The position numbers were made by a program, and so were the translations under genes. Below are positions 1-9,277 of a stretch of 64,000 nucleotides of DNA, piece by piece. Each line of letters opens with the position of its first letter. Position 1 is the first letter of the stretch. The notes below the pieces were generated by a model. That model searched no databases, was not told the origin of the DNA, and was given only the letters and a program-made list of their open reading frames with translations. Source of the stretch: Colwellia sp. Arc7-D (GTDB taxonomy: Bacteria; Pseudomonadota; Gammaproteobacteria; Enterobacterales; Alteromonadaceae); contig NZ_CP028924.1 of the NCBI RefSeq assembly GCF_003061515.1, forward strand, positions 1,798,001 to 1,862,000. Direction: 5' to 3'.

Positions 1-1
1 T

Positions 2-334
2 GAAACAAAAAAGTCGCTCGAAGAAAGTATTACATGGGTTATCCCTGGAAAGTGGCATGACCTAAATGATGGCTTTGACTATTACACTGCTGCACAAAAT
101 ATAACTTGGCCACCTACATGGCACCTTACTGGTATTAGTGATTATGCATTAGGTCACCAACAAGATGTGCAACTTTTTATTGATGAATGCAACAACAGGA
201 ATGCAAAGTTTTCAGTGCTTTCTAAACAAGCAGGTAATCAGGTTAACTATGATCACATTAATATATTAACCCATCCGAATACAGTGAATGATCATTTTCC
301 AAAGCTCGCACTGTGGTTAAAAGGGTTCAGTTAA
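2..334 (+). CDS. C-terminal part of an alpha/beta hydrolase (cut by window start)
   Basis: An open frame runs in from the window edge and stops with TAA after 110 codons. The visible part ends with a short segment containing Asp-His (DHINIL), then a helix ending LALWLKGF. This resembles the last strand, catalytic histidine and final helix of alpha/beta hydrolases. The nucleophile elbow lies outside the window, so the substrate cannot be judged. No neighbour on the same strand is close enough to suggest an operon. The family call rests on the fold pattern only. Confidence 0.5.
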   Translation, partial: ETKKSLEESITWVIPGKWHDLNDGFDYYTAAQNITWPPTWHLTGISDYALGHQQDVQLFIDECNNRNAKFSVLSKQAGNQVNYDHINILTHPNTVNDHFPKLALWLKGFS

Positions 335-434
335 TTCTTTTGATTGAGTTAACTACGTTTTAAATAGCAGACATGCAATCAATTATGATATTTTGAGAAA
401 TATTAACATTTACAACTCTAATCAAAGATCCAAA

Positions 435-761
435 ATGAGACATAAAAAAGCCTATTCAATAAGCCTAGCTTTCTTAATATCCATGTTCCTGGTTAGTAAT
501 GCCATCGCGACGAGTGATATTACTCAGCTTGTAAGTGAAGCTGAGTTTTCATCATATAAGAATGTGGCTGATTTTATTGACCACTCGCCAAAAGTCACCA
601 TTGTAGTGCCAGCTGAGGCAAGCGATGTTGAAGAATATGGGCCAGAAGTTGTAAAAGGCTTAACAGGCTCAGACTGTGATAGAGATGGGAAAATGGATGA
701 TAACCAAACCTGTAATGCCGTGTATTATAAACTTTGGTTAAAATACCGTTTGAACAAATAA
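435..761 (+). CDS. small secreted protein with a Ca-binding-like Asp loop
   Basis: The protein has 108 residues when started at the ATG at 435. A longer frame opens at a TTG at 393, but the ATG places a clean Sec signal peptide at the N-terminus (positive MRHKK, hydrophobic core, cleavage after AIA near residue 24). The mature part holds a Cys-flanked acidic loop (CDRDGKMDDNQTC) that resembles an EF-hand or thrombospondin-type calcium loop, with the two cysteines possibly forming a disulfide. It is probably periplasmic or secreted. I do not recognise the family and no neighbour hints at a role. Confidence 0.55.
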   Translation: MRHKKAYSISLAFLISMFLVSNAIATSDITQLVSEAEFSSYKNVADFIDHSPKVTIVVPAEASDVEEYGPEVVKGLTGSDCDRDGKMDDNQTCNAVYYKLWLKYRLNK

Positions 762-822
762 AGCCTTGTTATTAACGGCTACCTTCTTAAACGATAACGG
801 GTAAATCAATAATCTACCCCAA

Positions 823-954
823 ATGGATTTAACAGCCACGTTAATTGCTCATGTTAATGACCCATCAGTGATAAGCCTGGTGATTAAAGATATTAAAAAT
901 CCCAAAGATGTAGCCTTAACTTCAATATTAAGACGAATTATAAATGATCAATAA
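823..954 (+). CDS. possible 43-aa small ORF
   Basis: A short ATG frame lies in the 368-base space between the secreted protein and the SUKH-like gene. It encodes a soluble helical-looking peptide (starts MDLTATLIAHV, ends RRIINDQ). I see no clear ribosome binding site, so this may be chance or the remnant of a larger gene. The rest of 762-1129 holds nothing else I can identify. Confidence 0.2.
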   Translation: MDLTATLIAHVNDPSVISLVIKDIKNPKDVALTSILRRIINDQ

Positions 955-1129
955 GGTAGGCTTTGCTTTAAAAACTACACAACTTTATACTGCCTAGCAT
1001 TTAGGTAAACTAGCACTTCAGTAAATACATAATTCATGGCCGCTAACACTTTATGGCAAGCTTTAATAAAGCCCTTTCGATAATGCCAAAGCCGTGTATA
1101 AATTTTTATTTTTAAATAATTAGGTAGAT

Positions 1130-1657
1130 ATGACAGATAAAGAACTGATCAGTAAGTTAAATACTTTGACAAATAAAGAGGTGTTTTTCGGTCCGCAGGG
1201 TTTTAATAATGTAACGACAATCGATGAATTAAATCAGGCGCAAACGGGTTTTGGTGGTAGCGAATTAGAGCAATCAAGCACCAATGAAAACTTGTCTGGT
1301 GAAGAAGCAGGGTGCTGGCAATCATCTTGGCAGGTTTTTGCTCGAGATACAGAACTAGGTGATCCTTACTTTGTTGATATTCGTGAGAACCTATTGCCTG
1401 TTTACACTGGATTTTTAGCCGATAATGGTTGGGAAGTAGAACAAGTTGCTGAAAGTCTAGAGGCTTATATCGCCTGTATTCAACTTTTGTTTGAGCATGG
1501 TCAGCAAACACAAGCGCAATTTTTTCCCGACGACACTACTGTGACAGATGAAGTTGTTTTACAACAATTGAAACAACAATTAATTGAAGTTTCAGGCTGT
1601 CAGCATTTTTGGCAGTTATTTATGCAATGTTATCTTGATTGGCTTACTGAAGAATAG
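1130..1657 (+). CDS. SMI1/KNR4-like (SUKH superfamily) protein
   Basis: This acidic cytoplasmic protein has 175 residues and no signal or membrane segment. The middle (about residues 65-115) reads WQVFARDTELGDPYFVDI, then LPVYTGFLADNGW and an amphipathic helix ESLEAYI. That is the usual SUKH/SMI1-KNR4 pattern: a strand, a GDP-x-F/W turn, then a helix followed by an -ES-x-x-F/Y-type ending. SUKH proteins are often immunity proteins for polymorphic toxins, but others have housekeeping roles. No toxin gene lies beside it here, so function is open. Codon use and AT content look like the neighbours. Confidence 0.5.
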   Translation: MTDKELISKLNTLTNKEVFFGPQGFNNVTTIDELNQAQTGFGGSELEQSSTNENLSGEEAGCWQSSWQVFARDTELGDPYFVDIRENLLPVYTGFLADNGWEVEQVAESLEAYIACIQLLFEHGQQTQAQFFPDDTTVTDEVVLQQLKQQLIEVSGCQHFWQLFMQCYLDWLTEE

Positions 1658-1724
1658 CCTGCCCTAATACGCTATAAGTATTCGCTCTACGTTGTGCTAA
1701 AAAAATACGATTAAGACATAAAAA

Positions 1725-1826
1725 ATGAATGAACCTGAACGCTTTCAAATTGACATTGTTAATTTCTCAAAAACAGACGTTATCGAGAATGAAGCATTAA
1801 TCGATATATATTTATCCATTGAATAA
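1725..1826 (+). CDS. possible 33-aa small ORF
   Basis: A short ATG frame encodes an acidic peptide (MNEPERFQIDIVNF, ending LSIE) in the gap between the SUKH-like gene and the membrane protein at 1939. Weak A-rich sequence precedes the start and no strong Shine-Dalgarno is visible. It may be a non-coding chance frame. Confidence 0.15.
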   Translation: MNEPERFQIDIVNFSKTDVIENEALIDIYLSIE

Positions 1827-1938
1827 CGGTTTATTAATATATTAATAATTTAACGTGTCAAAAGTTTTCCAATAAAATTGAGCGTAATGAACTAAGTAAA
1901 ATGGGCTTTAAGTAAGGGGTTAAATAAAGGATTAAGTG

Positions 1939-2358
1939 ATGAACATAATGCTAATTATTGCCGGTATAATGAGTCTATTCGCCGCTACTATTCATGTAGG
2001 TTGTATATATTTCGGTGCTAGCTGGTATCGATTTTTCGGCGCAGGCGAGCAAATGGCAATCATGGCAGAGCAGGGTAGTATCAAGCCAGCGTTAATAACA
2101 TCCTGCATTATTTTTGTTTTAATGGTTTGGTCGCTATATGCTTTTTCTGCCGCTGGTATGATGGTTAAATTACCTTTTCTTCGCGTTATATTAGTGATGA
2201 TTACAGTAATTTATTTACTGCGTGGTGTAGCAGGCTATTTTTTAATTAATAACCCGCTAGGTAGAACACCTGAGTTCTGGATTTGGAGTTCAAGTATTTG
2301 CTTAGGTATTGGCATTATGCATTTAATCGGCGTAAAGCAAATGTGGTCAACATTTTAG
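1939..2358 (+). CDS. four-helix integral membrane protein
   Basis: The protein has 139 residues from the ATG at 1939. A GTG lies directly before it, but AAAGG at 1926-1930 is spaced correctly for the ATG. Four hydrophobic segments are visible (about residues 3-22, 47-70, 77-100 and 112-132). The loop after helix 1 is rich in aromatic residues (IYFGASWYRFFGAGEQMA). The pattern fits small DoxX-like or DUF-type inner membrane proteins, but I cannot name the family. It appears to be a single-gene unit. Confidence 0.6.
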   Translation: MNIMLIIAGIMSLFAATIHVGCIYFGASWYRFFGAGEQMAIMAEQGSIKPALITSCIIFVLMVWSLYAFSAAGMMVKLPFLRVILVMITVIYLLRGVAGYFLINNPLGRTPEFWIWSSSICLGIGIMHLIGVKQMWSTF

Positions 2359-2608
2359 TCATTTTTTCTAAGAATAAAGCGCTCGCTAACTGTTTAATCC
2401 GAAGTTTTTCTTTAGATATATCTTCATAAATTATATCTATTTCACCTAATTCCACCCCTTTTTAAAAGCATATTTTGAATATAAGCCCTCAAAATTTCCG
2501 TATTTTTTACATAATTAATAATTATTTTCATACCATGAAGTTTATATAACCTTATGATTTAAAATATTTAAAGGTTAACTTTGATACTTGTTTTAGTAAA
2601 TAATAAAA

Positions 2609-2626
2609 TAGTGGTTGGACCAGTGT
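2609..2626. promoter_or_regulatory. FadR-like operator upstream of the 606-aa acyl-CoA dehydrogenase
   Basis: Positions 2612-2623 read TGGTTGGACCAG. The enterobacterial/vibrio FadR consensus core is TGGTCNGACCAG, so there is one mismatch. The site lies about 80 bases before the start of an acyl-CoA dehydrogenase gene, and a second, better copy precedes fadE at 9011. FadR represses beta-oxidation genes until bound by long-chain acyl-CoA. The rest of the 343-base gap (2359-2701) is AT-rich, with no gene visible. Confidence 0.5.
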
Positions 2627-2701
2627 TTAGATCTGTGTATACTCGATACCAGTTATGCAGAAATGCAAAAAAATTATTTTTAAAAGTGTTAGGAGTTAGC
2701 C

Positions 2702-4522
2702 ATGCTAAGTTATAAAGCGCCAATAGCAGACATCAAATTTTTATTCGAAGATGTATTCAATTATTACGACCATTACCAAAAGCATCCTGAATTCGAAGAA
2801 GCAACACCCGATTTGGTTGATGCCATTATGGAAGAGTGTGCAAAATTTAGTGAAAATGAGTTACTGCCACTTAATCAAAGCGGTGATGAAGAAGGCTGTA
2901 CCTTTAACAATGGTGCTGTAACAACACCTAAAGGTTTTAAAGAAGCTTATCAAAAGTTTGTTGAAGGTGGCTGGCCTAGTTTACCTCATGCTGTTGAGCA
3001 TGGCGGTCAGGGTTTACCTGCATCTCTTGGCATGGTTATGTCAGAAATGATGGGTACCGCTAACTGGTCTTGGGCTATGTACCCTGGACTAAGCCACGGT
3101 GCTATGAATACTATTCATACACACGGTACCAGTGAGCAAAAAGAATTATACCTTACCCGATTAATTGAAGGTTCTTGGACCGGCACTATGTGTTTAACTG
3201 AGCCACAATGTGGTACAGATTTAGGTCAAGTGAAAACTAAAGCTGAGCCAAATGGCGATGGTACTTATAATTTAACAGGTACTAAAATCTTTATCTCAGC
3301 AGGTGAGCATGACTTAACCGAGAACATTATTCATATTGTACTTGCTAGATTACCAGGTGCACCTGCCGGTACTAAGGGGATTTCTCTTTTTATTGTGCCT
3401 AAAATGCAAACTGATGAACAAGGTAATATTGGTGAGTTTAACCATGTTTCTTGTGGTTCAATTGAGCACAAAATGGGGATTAAAGGCTCTGCAACTGCAG
3501 TACTAAATTTCGATAATGCTAAAGGTGTGTTGATTGGCCCTGAAAATAAAGGCTTAGAATGTATGTTCACCTTTATGAATACGGCACGTGTTGGTACCGC
3601 ACTACAAGGTGTTTGTGCTGCTGAGCTAGCATATCAAAACTCATTGATTTACGCGAAAGAGCGTTTGTCTATGCGTTCTCTATCAGGGACTAAAAGCCCT
3701 GATAAAGTGGCTGACCCGATTATTGTTCACCCCGATGTACGTAAAATGCTGATGACACAAAAAGCCATTAGTGAAGGCGGTCGTGCCATGATCTATTACA
3801 CAGCAAAACTTGTTGATGAAATAGAAAATGCTAAATCTGAAGAAGAACGTAAAAAAGCCGATAATCGTTTAGGTTTCATCACACCTATCTTAAAAGCATT
3901 TTTAACTGAGCTTGGACAGGAAAGTGCTAACCATGGTTTACAAATTTTTGGTGGTCATGGTTTCATTAAAGAATGGGGCATGGAGCAGATTGTTCGTGAT
4001 ACGCGTATTTCAACGCTTTATGAAGGTACAACAGGCATTCAGGCGCTTGATTTATTAGGCCGTAAAGTACTGATGACACGTGGTAAATCTTTAAATGCAT
4101 TTGCTAAAGAAGTGCTTATTTTCTGTAAAGATCAAAGCATGATTTCGAACAATCCACATAAACGTCAAATGAATAAGTTTATCTGGCCTTTAAGTACATC
4201 TGTGGCGAAATGGCAACAATACACTATTCGTTTAGGCCTTAAAGCGAAAAAAGATCGTGACGTTATTGGTTCAGCTTCAGTCGACTTTTTAATGTATTCT
4301 GGCTATATCGTTATGGCTTACTTCTGGGCACAAATGGCACAAGCGGCTTATGAAAAATTAGCTACTGATGTTGAAAATAGAGATTTTTATCGTGCGAAAA
4401 TTAAAACGGCCGAATTTTACTTTGAACGTTTATTACCACGCACTAAATCTTTAGCGGTAACTATGATGGCAGACCCTAAAACCTTAATGCAGTTAGATGA
4501 AGAGCTATTATCTTTCTTATAA
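2702..4522 (+). CDS. acyl-CoA dehydrogenase, 606 aa, with C-terminal extension
   Basis: This FAD enzyme catalyses the first, alpha-beta dehydrogenation step of fatty-acid beta-oxidation. The N-terminal third is the acyl-CoA dehydrogenase helical domain. The beta domain contains CLTEPQCGTDLG, and the C-terminal flavin domain contains QIFGGHGFIKEWG and TLYEGTTGIQALDLLGRK, whose Glu is the likely catalytic base. At 606 residues it belongs to the roughly 600-aa class with an extra C-terminal domain (PF12806 type), distinct from the 800-aa FadE encoded at 6548. The ATG start follows AGGAG at about 2690. A FadR-like operator lies upstream and a strong terminator follows at 4583. Confidence 0.9.
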   Translation: MLSYKAPIADIKFLFEDVFNYYDHYQKHPEFEEATPDLVDAIMEECAKFSENELLPLNQSGDEEGCTFNNGAVTTPKGFKEAYQKFVEGGWPSLPHAVEHGGQGLPASLGMVMSEMMGTANWSWAMYPGLSHGAMNTIHTHGTSEQKELYLTRLIEGSWTGTMCLTEPQCGTDLGQVKTKAEPNGDGTYNLTGTKIFISAGEHDLTENIIHIVLARLPGAPAGTKGISLFIVPKMQTDEQGNIGEFNHVSCGSIEHKMGIKGSATAVLNFDNAKGVLIGPENKGLECMFTFMNTARVGTALQGVCAAELAYQNSLIYAKERLSMRSLSGTKSPDKVADPIIVHPDVRKMLMTQKAISEGGRAMIYYTAKLVDEIENAKSEEERKKADNRLGFITPILKAFLTELGQESANHGLQIFGGHGFIKEWGMEQIVRDTRISTLYEGTTGIQALDLLGRKVLMTRGKSLNAFAKEVLIFCKDQSMISNNPHKRQMNKFIWPLSTSVAKWQQYTIRLGLKAKKDRDVIGSASVDFLMYSGYIVMAYFWAQMAQAAYEKLATDVENRDFYRAKIKTAEFYFERLLPRTKSLAVTMMADPKTLMQLDEELLSFL

Positions 4523-4582
4523 GTTTAAGAGTTTAGAGGTTATCTAGGCACTAACTAGATTAATTTATTACCATAAAATTAA

Positions 4583-4615
4583 AGGCTGTATTCCATCAGG
4601 AATACAGCCTTTTTC
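4583..4615 (+). terminator. intrinsic terminator after acyl-CoA dehydrogenase
   Basis: A perfect 12-bp stem (AGGCTGTATTCC at 4583-4594 pairing with 4599-4610) has a 4-base loop and is followed by TTTT. It lies 60 bases after the dehydrogenase stop. Confidence 0.9.
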
Positions 4616-4724
4616 GATCTAGCGTCTAATATTAAGTTGTTTAATATCAGGTTGTATTATCAAGTTGAGATTACACCGTGATTTTTAGTTTATACTTTTC
4701 TTAATAAGCAACAGAGGAAGTCTT

Positions 4725-5123
4725 ATGAATGAAGTTACCGTATTTCTCGCTGATATAACCGATCAAGTTCAGCAAGATGACAGTCGACATTTGGTCAGTT
4801 TATTAGCTGATGTATCTGGGTATAGGCCTAATTTACAAGGCAGTATCATTGGCTTTGGACAATACCATTACAAATATGAAAGTGGCCGAGAGGGCGATAG
4901 TATGGTTATTGCTTTCTCACCTCGAAAGCAAAATATTGCTATTTATATTATGCCCGGATTTTCAAGTTTTCAGTCACAATTAAAAAAATTGGGTAAACAT
5001 AAAGTGGGTAAATCTTGTTTGTATATTAATAAACTAGCAGACATCGATCTAGAGGTTTTAAAAGAAATAGCCTCACTATCAGTTAAAGATATGCAAAATA
5101 AATATAGCTGCAGTGAAACATAA
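4725..5123 (+). CDS. DUF1801 domain protein
   Basis: The protein has 132 residues and is almost all one DUF1801 domain (YdhG-like fold). Visible family hallmarks are GFGQYHYKYESGREGD, AFSPRKQNIAIYIMPGF and KLGKHKVGKSCLYINKLADID. The conserved residues suggest a ligand-binding fold, but no activity is established for the family. The start ATG follows AGAGGAAG at 4711-4718. It is a monocistronic gene, convergent with the broken aldo-keto reductase. Confidence 0.85.
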   Translation: MNEVTVFLADITDQVQQDDSRHLVSLLADVSGYRPNLQGSIIGFGQYHYKYESGREGDSMVIAFSPRKQNIAIYIMPGFSSFQSQLKKLGKHKVGKSCLYINKLADIDLEVLKEIASLSVKDMQNKYSCSET

Positions 5124-5165
5124 CGTAGCAGCTATATATCGATTAAACATAAGCTTCAGATAAAG

Positions 5166-6217
5166 CTAATACGGTGTTGGATATTGTTGTAGTACCTGAT
5201 TAACTTCTTCAAGCACGTCAGTCGATAGTGGTTGTTTAAATGCCGCTATATTGTCTTTCAACTGCTGCATAGTGGTTGCACCAATAATAGTTGAAGTTAC
5301 ACCACTGACTTGTTCACACCAAGCTAAAGCCAAATGTGCTGGCGTTATTTTATGCTTTTTAGCGATTTTGACATAAGCGGCAATAGCAGCATCAGCATTG
5401 ATTGTATCGCGAAAAAGGCCATGGCGTTGCGTAAGTGTCCAGCGACTACCTTCTGGGCGTTGACCATTCAAGTACTTACCGGTGAGCGCGCCAGTGGCAA
5501 GTGGAGACCAGGGTAAAAATGCTATATCTTCAAGCACACAGTTCTCTATCAGGTAAGGTGAATCTTTAGTGTGTAATAAACTGAATTCATTTTGAATAGA
5601 TACCATGCGAGGTAAGTTATGCTCCGCGCTAAGCTTAAGGTATTGGTTAATACCCCATGGCGTATCGTCAGAAAGCCCACAATAGCGAATTTTCCCCGCT
5701 TTAACACAAGTATCTAAACCTTGCAGAATATCTAGCATTTCTAATGTTTGTTGTTCTACATTAACAGCAGAGTGGTTAACACCGTTAGGCCAATGATTGC
5801 CAAAATGGGGGATTGGCGATTAGGCCAATGTAATTGATAAAGATCAATATAATCAGTTTTTAAACGCTTTAATGATGTTTCAACCGCAGCAATAACGTTA
5901 GCGCCTGATATTTTACTGCCATCGCGAATATAAGAGAATCCAGGACCAGCAATTTTTGATGCTAATACAATATTTTCGCGTCGTGAAGAGTCAGCAGCTA
6001 GCCAATTACCAATAATAGCTTCTGTTTTTCCATAGGTTTCGGCGGTTGGAGGCACAGCATACATTTCTGCTGTATCGATAAAGTTAATACCTTGTGATTG
6101 GGCATATTCGATTTGAGCATTGGCATCGTTTTGATTATTTTGCACCCCCCAAGTCATACTGCCTAAACAAATATTAGATACCTCTAGTGGGCTACTTCCT
6201 AGTTGCACATATTTCAT
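5166..6217 (-). pseudogene. tas: Tas-type aldo-keto reductase, interrupted by one frameshift
   Basis: Two adjacent minus-strand frames together make one NADP(H)-dependent aldo-keto reductase of about 350 residues (E. coli Tas has 346). The upstream part (6217 down to about 5811) has the N-terminal LGSSPLEVSNICLGSMTWG, the catalytic Asp-x-x-x-Tyr region (FIDTAEMY) and LKRLKTDYIDLYQLHWPNR. The downstream part continues from HFGNHWPNGVNHS through GKIRYCGLSDDTPWG to LGAL-type endings (IIGATTMQQLKDNI). The frames join if one C is added to a five-C coding-strand run (G run at 5807-5811). The start ATG follows AAGG. It may be a real mutation or a homopolymer error; both parts are otherwise intact and conserved. 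Confidence 0.85.
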
Positions 6218-6480
6218 TCATATTAACCTTTTTAGAATTTGTTTGAGATTGTATGGTTTTTATCACACTTTTGGCTGATTAGCCGTAAATTTACTAATTA
6301 GATTTAATTAGAACCGGTTGAACTTAGCTACGACGTTATTGCCGTTTAATTTTACAGGTTGTATTTATTTTCATCATGATTGAGTTGTGTTTCTGCTAAG
6401 GTTATTTGTGAGTGAATAGTTAACATGCTTTCTTGATATGGCGTGGCTATAGAGGACTTTAACTGCGTAATATTTAGCTA

Positions 6481-6520
6481 AAAAAAAGCCCATTATGCAT
6501 TCATATGCAGTAATGGGCTT
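6481..6520 (-). terminator. terminator of fadE
   Basis: An imperfect inverted repeat (AAGCCCATTA-TGCAT against ATGCA-GTAATGGGCTT, 6486-6520) ends in a run of A on the plus strand (6481-6487), which is a U tract in the minus-strand transcript of fadE. Nothing else is visible in the 330-base gap 6218-6547. Confidence 0.75.
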
Positions 6521-6547
6521 AGATATTATTTTTAATTGTAAAGCGTG

Positions 6548-8968
6548 TTACTTACTCGCTTTTAAATAGTCAGAATCAAAATCATCAACATCTATAGTCG
6601 CCTTACGAGCAACTTCTGTTGCGGTAAGTAATGCTGCTTCTTCTTCAGTAATAATATTCGCAGCTAGACCTTTTTCAGCTACCAAATCAAGTTGATAAAA
6701 CGGCAGGCGCTGACCTAATTCACGACAAATTTTGTCAAAAATAGGCTCACAAGCAATAATATCTTCAAGCGTTTGTTCTAACAGGCCTAATACATTGCCT
6801 TTTTCACGCGTAAGGTATTGTCCATGTCCCAGACGAGTACGAGTTTCATTTGGATACTGCAGTAATGCGGCTACTTTATGATCAGTAACATCAGACGGTT
6901 TTTTCAACCAACAACCGAGTGGCAAAATAATCAAACGTAATACTTTAGCTACTATACGATTAGGGAAGTTGCTAATTAACTCATCAATAGCTTGTTGAGC
7001 GTTATACAAGCTATCTTCTAACGCCCACTGAACCAAAGGTAAGTCCGCACTTTGACGTCCTTCATCGTTATAACGCTTAAGCGTTGCAGATGCTAAGTAT
7101 AAGTAACTTAGAATATCACCCAAACGCGCTGAAATGCGTTCTCTGCGCTTTAAATCGCCACCAAGGGTCAACATAGCAATATCTGAAAGCATGGCTAAAT
7201 TAGAACTAAAGCGGGTCATTAACTGGTAATAACGTCTAGTTTCATCGTTATACGGTGAGCTTAATGCATAGCTACCCGTAAATGAGAACCAAACGCTACG
7301 ACAAATATTACTAATAGCAAAACCAATATGGCCGAATAACGCATGATCAAAGTCGTTAACTGCTTGGTCATTGTCTTTATTATTAGCCGCTGATAATTCA
7401 GCTAAAACATATGGATGACAGCGAATAGCACCTTGACCATAGATAATCATGCTGCGTGTTAATATGTTTGCACCTTCAACAGTAATTGCTACTGGCGCAC
7501 CTTGGTAAGCACGAGCAAGGTAGTTACCTGGCCCCATACAAATACCTTTACCGCCATGAATATCCATAGCATCGGCCACACAAGAACGCATTTTTTCAGT
7601 TAAATGATATTTCGCAATTGCTGACACTACACTTGGCTTTTCACCCGAATCAATAGCGCCTGTCGACATAGTTGTAACCGCGTCCATTAAGTAAGCATTA
7701 CCACCAATGCGGGCAAGGGCTTCTTCAACACCTTCCATTTTACCGATAGAAATTTTAAATTGACGACGAATGCGGCTATAAGCACCTGTTGCCAATGCAA
7801 GAGATTTGATACCACCCGTACTGTTTGACGGTAATGTTATCGCTCGGCCAACCGATAAACATTCAACCAGCATACGCCAGCCTTGTCCTGCCATTTCTGG
7901 ACCACCAATAATGAAACTTAGTGGTACAAATACGCCGTCACCTTGGGTTGGGCCATTTTGAAAAGGGACGTTAAGTGGAAAGTGACGACGACCAGCAATA
8001 ACACCTTCAAGATCTGTTGGTATCAAAGCACAGGTAATACCTAAGTTTTCTTCTTCACCCAACAAGTGGTCTGGATCTTGTAATTTAAATGCAAGGCCTA
8101 ATACAGTAGCAACAGGTGCTAACGTAATATAACGTTTATTCCATGTTAAACGCATACCCAACACTTCTTCACCATTAAACTCACCACGGCAAACAATGCC
8201 GAAGTCAGGAATAGCACCAGCATCTGAGCCAGCTTCAGGGCTTGTTAATGCGAAACAAGGGATTTCGTCACCTTTTACGAGACGTGGTAAATAATGATCT
8301 TGTTGTTCTTTTGTGCCGTAATGCTGCAACAACTCGCCTGGGCCTAATGAATTAGGTACACCAACAGTTGAAGATAGCACGGTACTTACACTAGAAAGTT
8401 TTTGCAAAACACGTGATTGTGCGTAGGCACAAAACTCTAGACCACCGTATTGCTTTTTGATGATCATGGCGAAAAATTTATTATCTTTTAAGTATTGCCA
8501 TACTTCAGGTGTTAAATCAGCAAGTTCGTGAGTAGTTTCCCAGTCATCTGTCATACGACAAACTTCTTCTACTGGACCATCTAGGAAGGCTTGTTCTTCA
8601 GCACTTAATCGAGGCTTAGGGTAGTTATGTAACTTTTTCCAATCGGGAGTGCCACGAAATAGCTCAGCTTCAAACCAAGTAGTACCAGCGTCAATCGCCT
8701 CTTGTTCCGTTTCTGACATCTCAGGCATAATGCCGCGAAAAATAGCGAGTAAAGGGCTAGAAATATACTGTTTACGTATATCGGCTATGTTTAACGGAAT
8801 AGCGATAATAACAAATAGCAACCAACCGAAGAAACCGATGACATCGAAAAAAGTGCCAACAATCATGAGTAGGGCAAATGATATAGTGAATGTTGATAGT
8901 GAAGCGCGTGAATAAGCCATATACCCGCACAACGCTATAGCAATGAGTATCCAAGTTAAGTAGTCCAC
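6548..8968 (-). CDS. fadE: long-form acyl-CoA dehydrogenase FadE
   Basis: At 806 residues this is a full-length FadE (E. coli 814). It performs acyl-CoA dehydrogenation in beta-oxidation at the inner membrane. Two hydrophobic segments lie at about residues 4-20 and 28-60. The dehydrogenase core holds [34 protein letters not shown] and the catalytic-Glu segment [13 protein letters not shown], followed by the FadE-specific C-terminal domain (DUF1974 type). The start is GTG at 8966-8968: AAGGA lies six bases upstream, and an overlapping ATG at 8968-8970 is in another frame that stops after four codons. A FadR-like operator lies 43 bases upstream. Confidence 0.93.
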   Translation of the reverse strand: MDYLTWILIAIALCGYMAYSRASLSTFTISFALLMIVGTFFDVIGFFGWLLFVIIAIPLNIADIRKQYISSPLLAIFRGIMPEMSETEQEAIDAGTTWFEAELFRGTPDWKKLHNYPKPRLSAEEQAFLDGPVEEVCRMTDDWETTHELADLTPEVWQYLKDNKFFAMIIKKQYGGLEFCAYAQSRVLQKLSSVSTVLSSTVGVPNSLGPGELLQHYGTKEQQDHYLPRLVKGDEIPCFALTSPEAGSDAGAIPDFGIVCRGEFNGEEVLGMRLTWNKRYITLAPVATVLGLAFKLQDPDHLLGEEENLGITCALIPTDLEGVIAGRRHFPLNVPFQNGPTQGDGVFVPLSFIIGGPEMAGQGWRMLVECLSVGRAITLPSNSTGGIKSLALATGAYSRIRRQFKISIGKMEGVEEALARIGGNAYLMDAVTTMSTGAIDSGEKPSVVSAIAKYHLTEKMRSCVADAMDIHGGKGICMGPGNYLARAYQGAPVAITVEGANILTRSMIIYGQGAIRCHPYVLAELSAANNKDNDQAVNDFDHALFGHIGFAISNICRSVWFSFTGSYALSSPYNDETRRYYQLMTRFSSNLAMLSDIAMLTLGGDLKRRERISARLGDILSYLYLASATLKRYNDEGRQSADLPLVQWALEDSLYNAQQAIDELISNFPNRIVAKVLRLIILPLGCWLKKPSDVTDHKVAALLQYPNETRTRLGHGQYLTREKGNVLGLLEQTLEDIIACEPIFDKICRELGQRLPFYQLDLVAEKGLAANIITEEEAALLTATEVARKATIDVDDFDSDYLKASK

Positions 8969-9006
8969 ATTTTTTCCTTAGTGTTAATATTTTGGTCTAA
9001 CGATAA

Positions 9007-9024
9007 GTAAGGTCAGACCAGATT
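9007..9024. promoter_or_regulatory. FadR-like operator upstream of fadE
   Basis: Positions 9011-9021 read GGTCAGACCAG. This contains the perfect palindrome core GGTCNGACC of the FadR consensus. It lies 43 bases upstream of the fadE GTG, in the 309-base divergent region shared with yafJ (8969-9277). A partial half-site (TTTGGTCTAA) sits closer to fadE at 8990-9000. This is the better of the two FadR-like sites in the window. Confidence 0.65.
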
Positions 9025-9277
9025 GATTATTTAAGCTTAATTCGTCTGTTACATAATTTCAAATTATTTATCATTACTTGACTGCTTTTCTCCTGATATT
9101 GTTTGTCTTGAGTTAAAACACTATTAATTAATATCGATATCAACGTAAAATGTATAACTAATACTTATTATAGATAATATTTAGTCATACCGTTTAAAGT
9201 GATTATGGTGAATAATATACCACTTGTCATGATGTACTTTCTTGGTTTCTCTTTCTTCTTTTTTTTGGTTTTATTTT

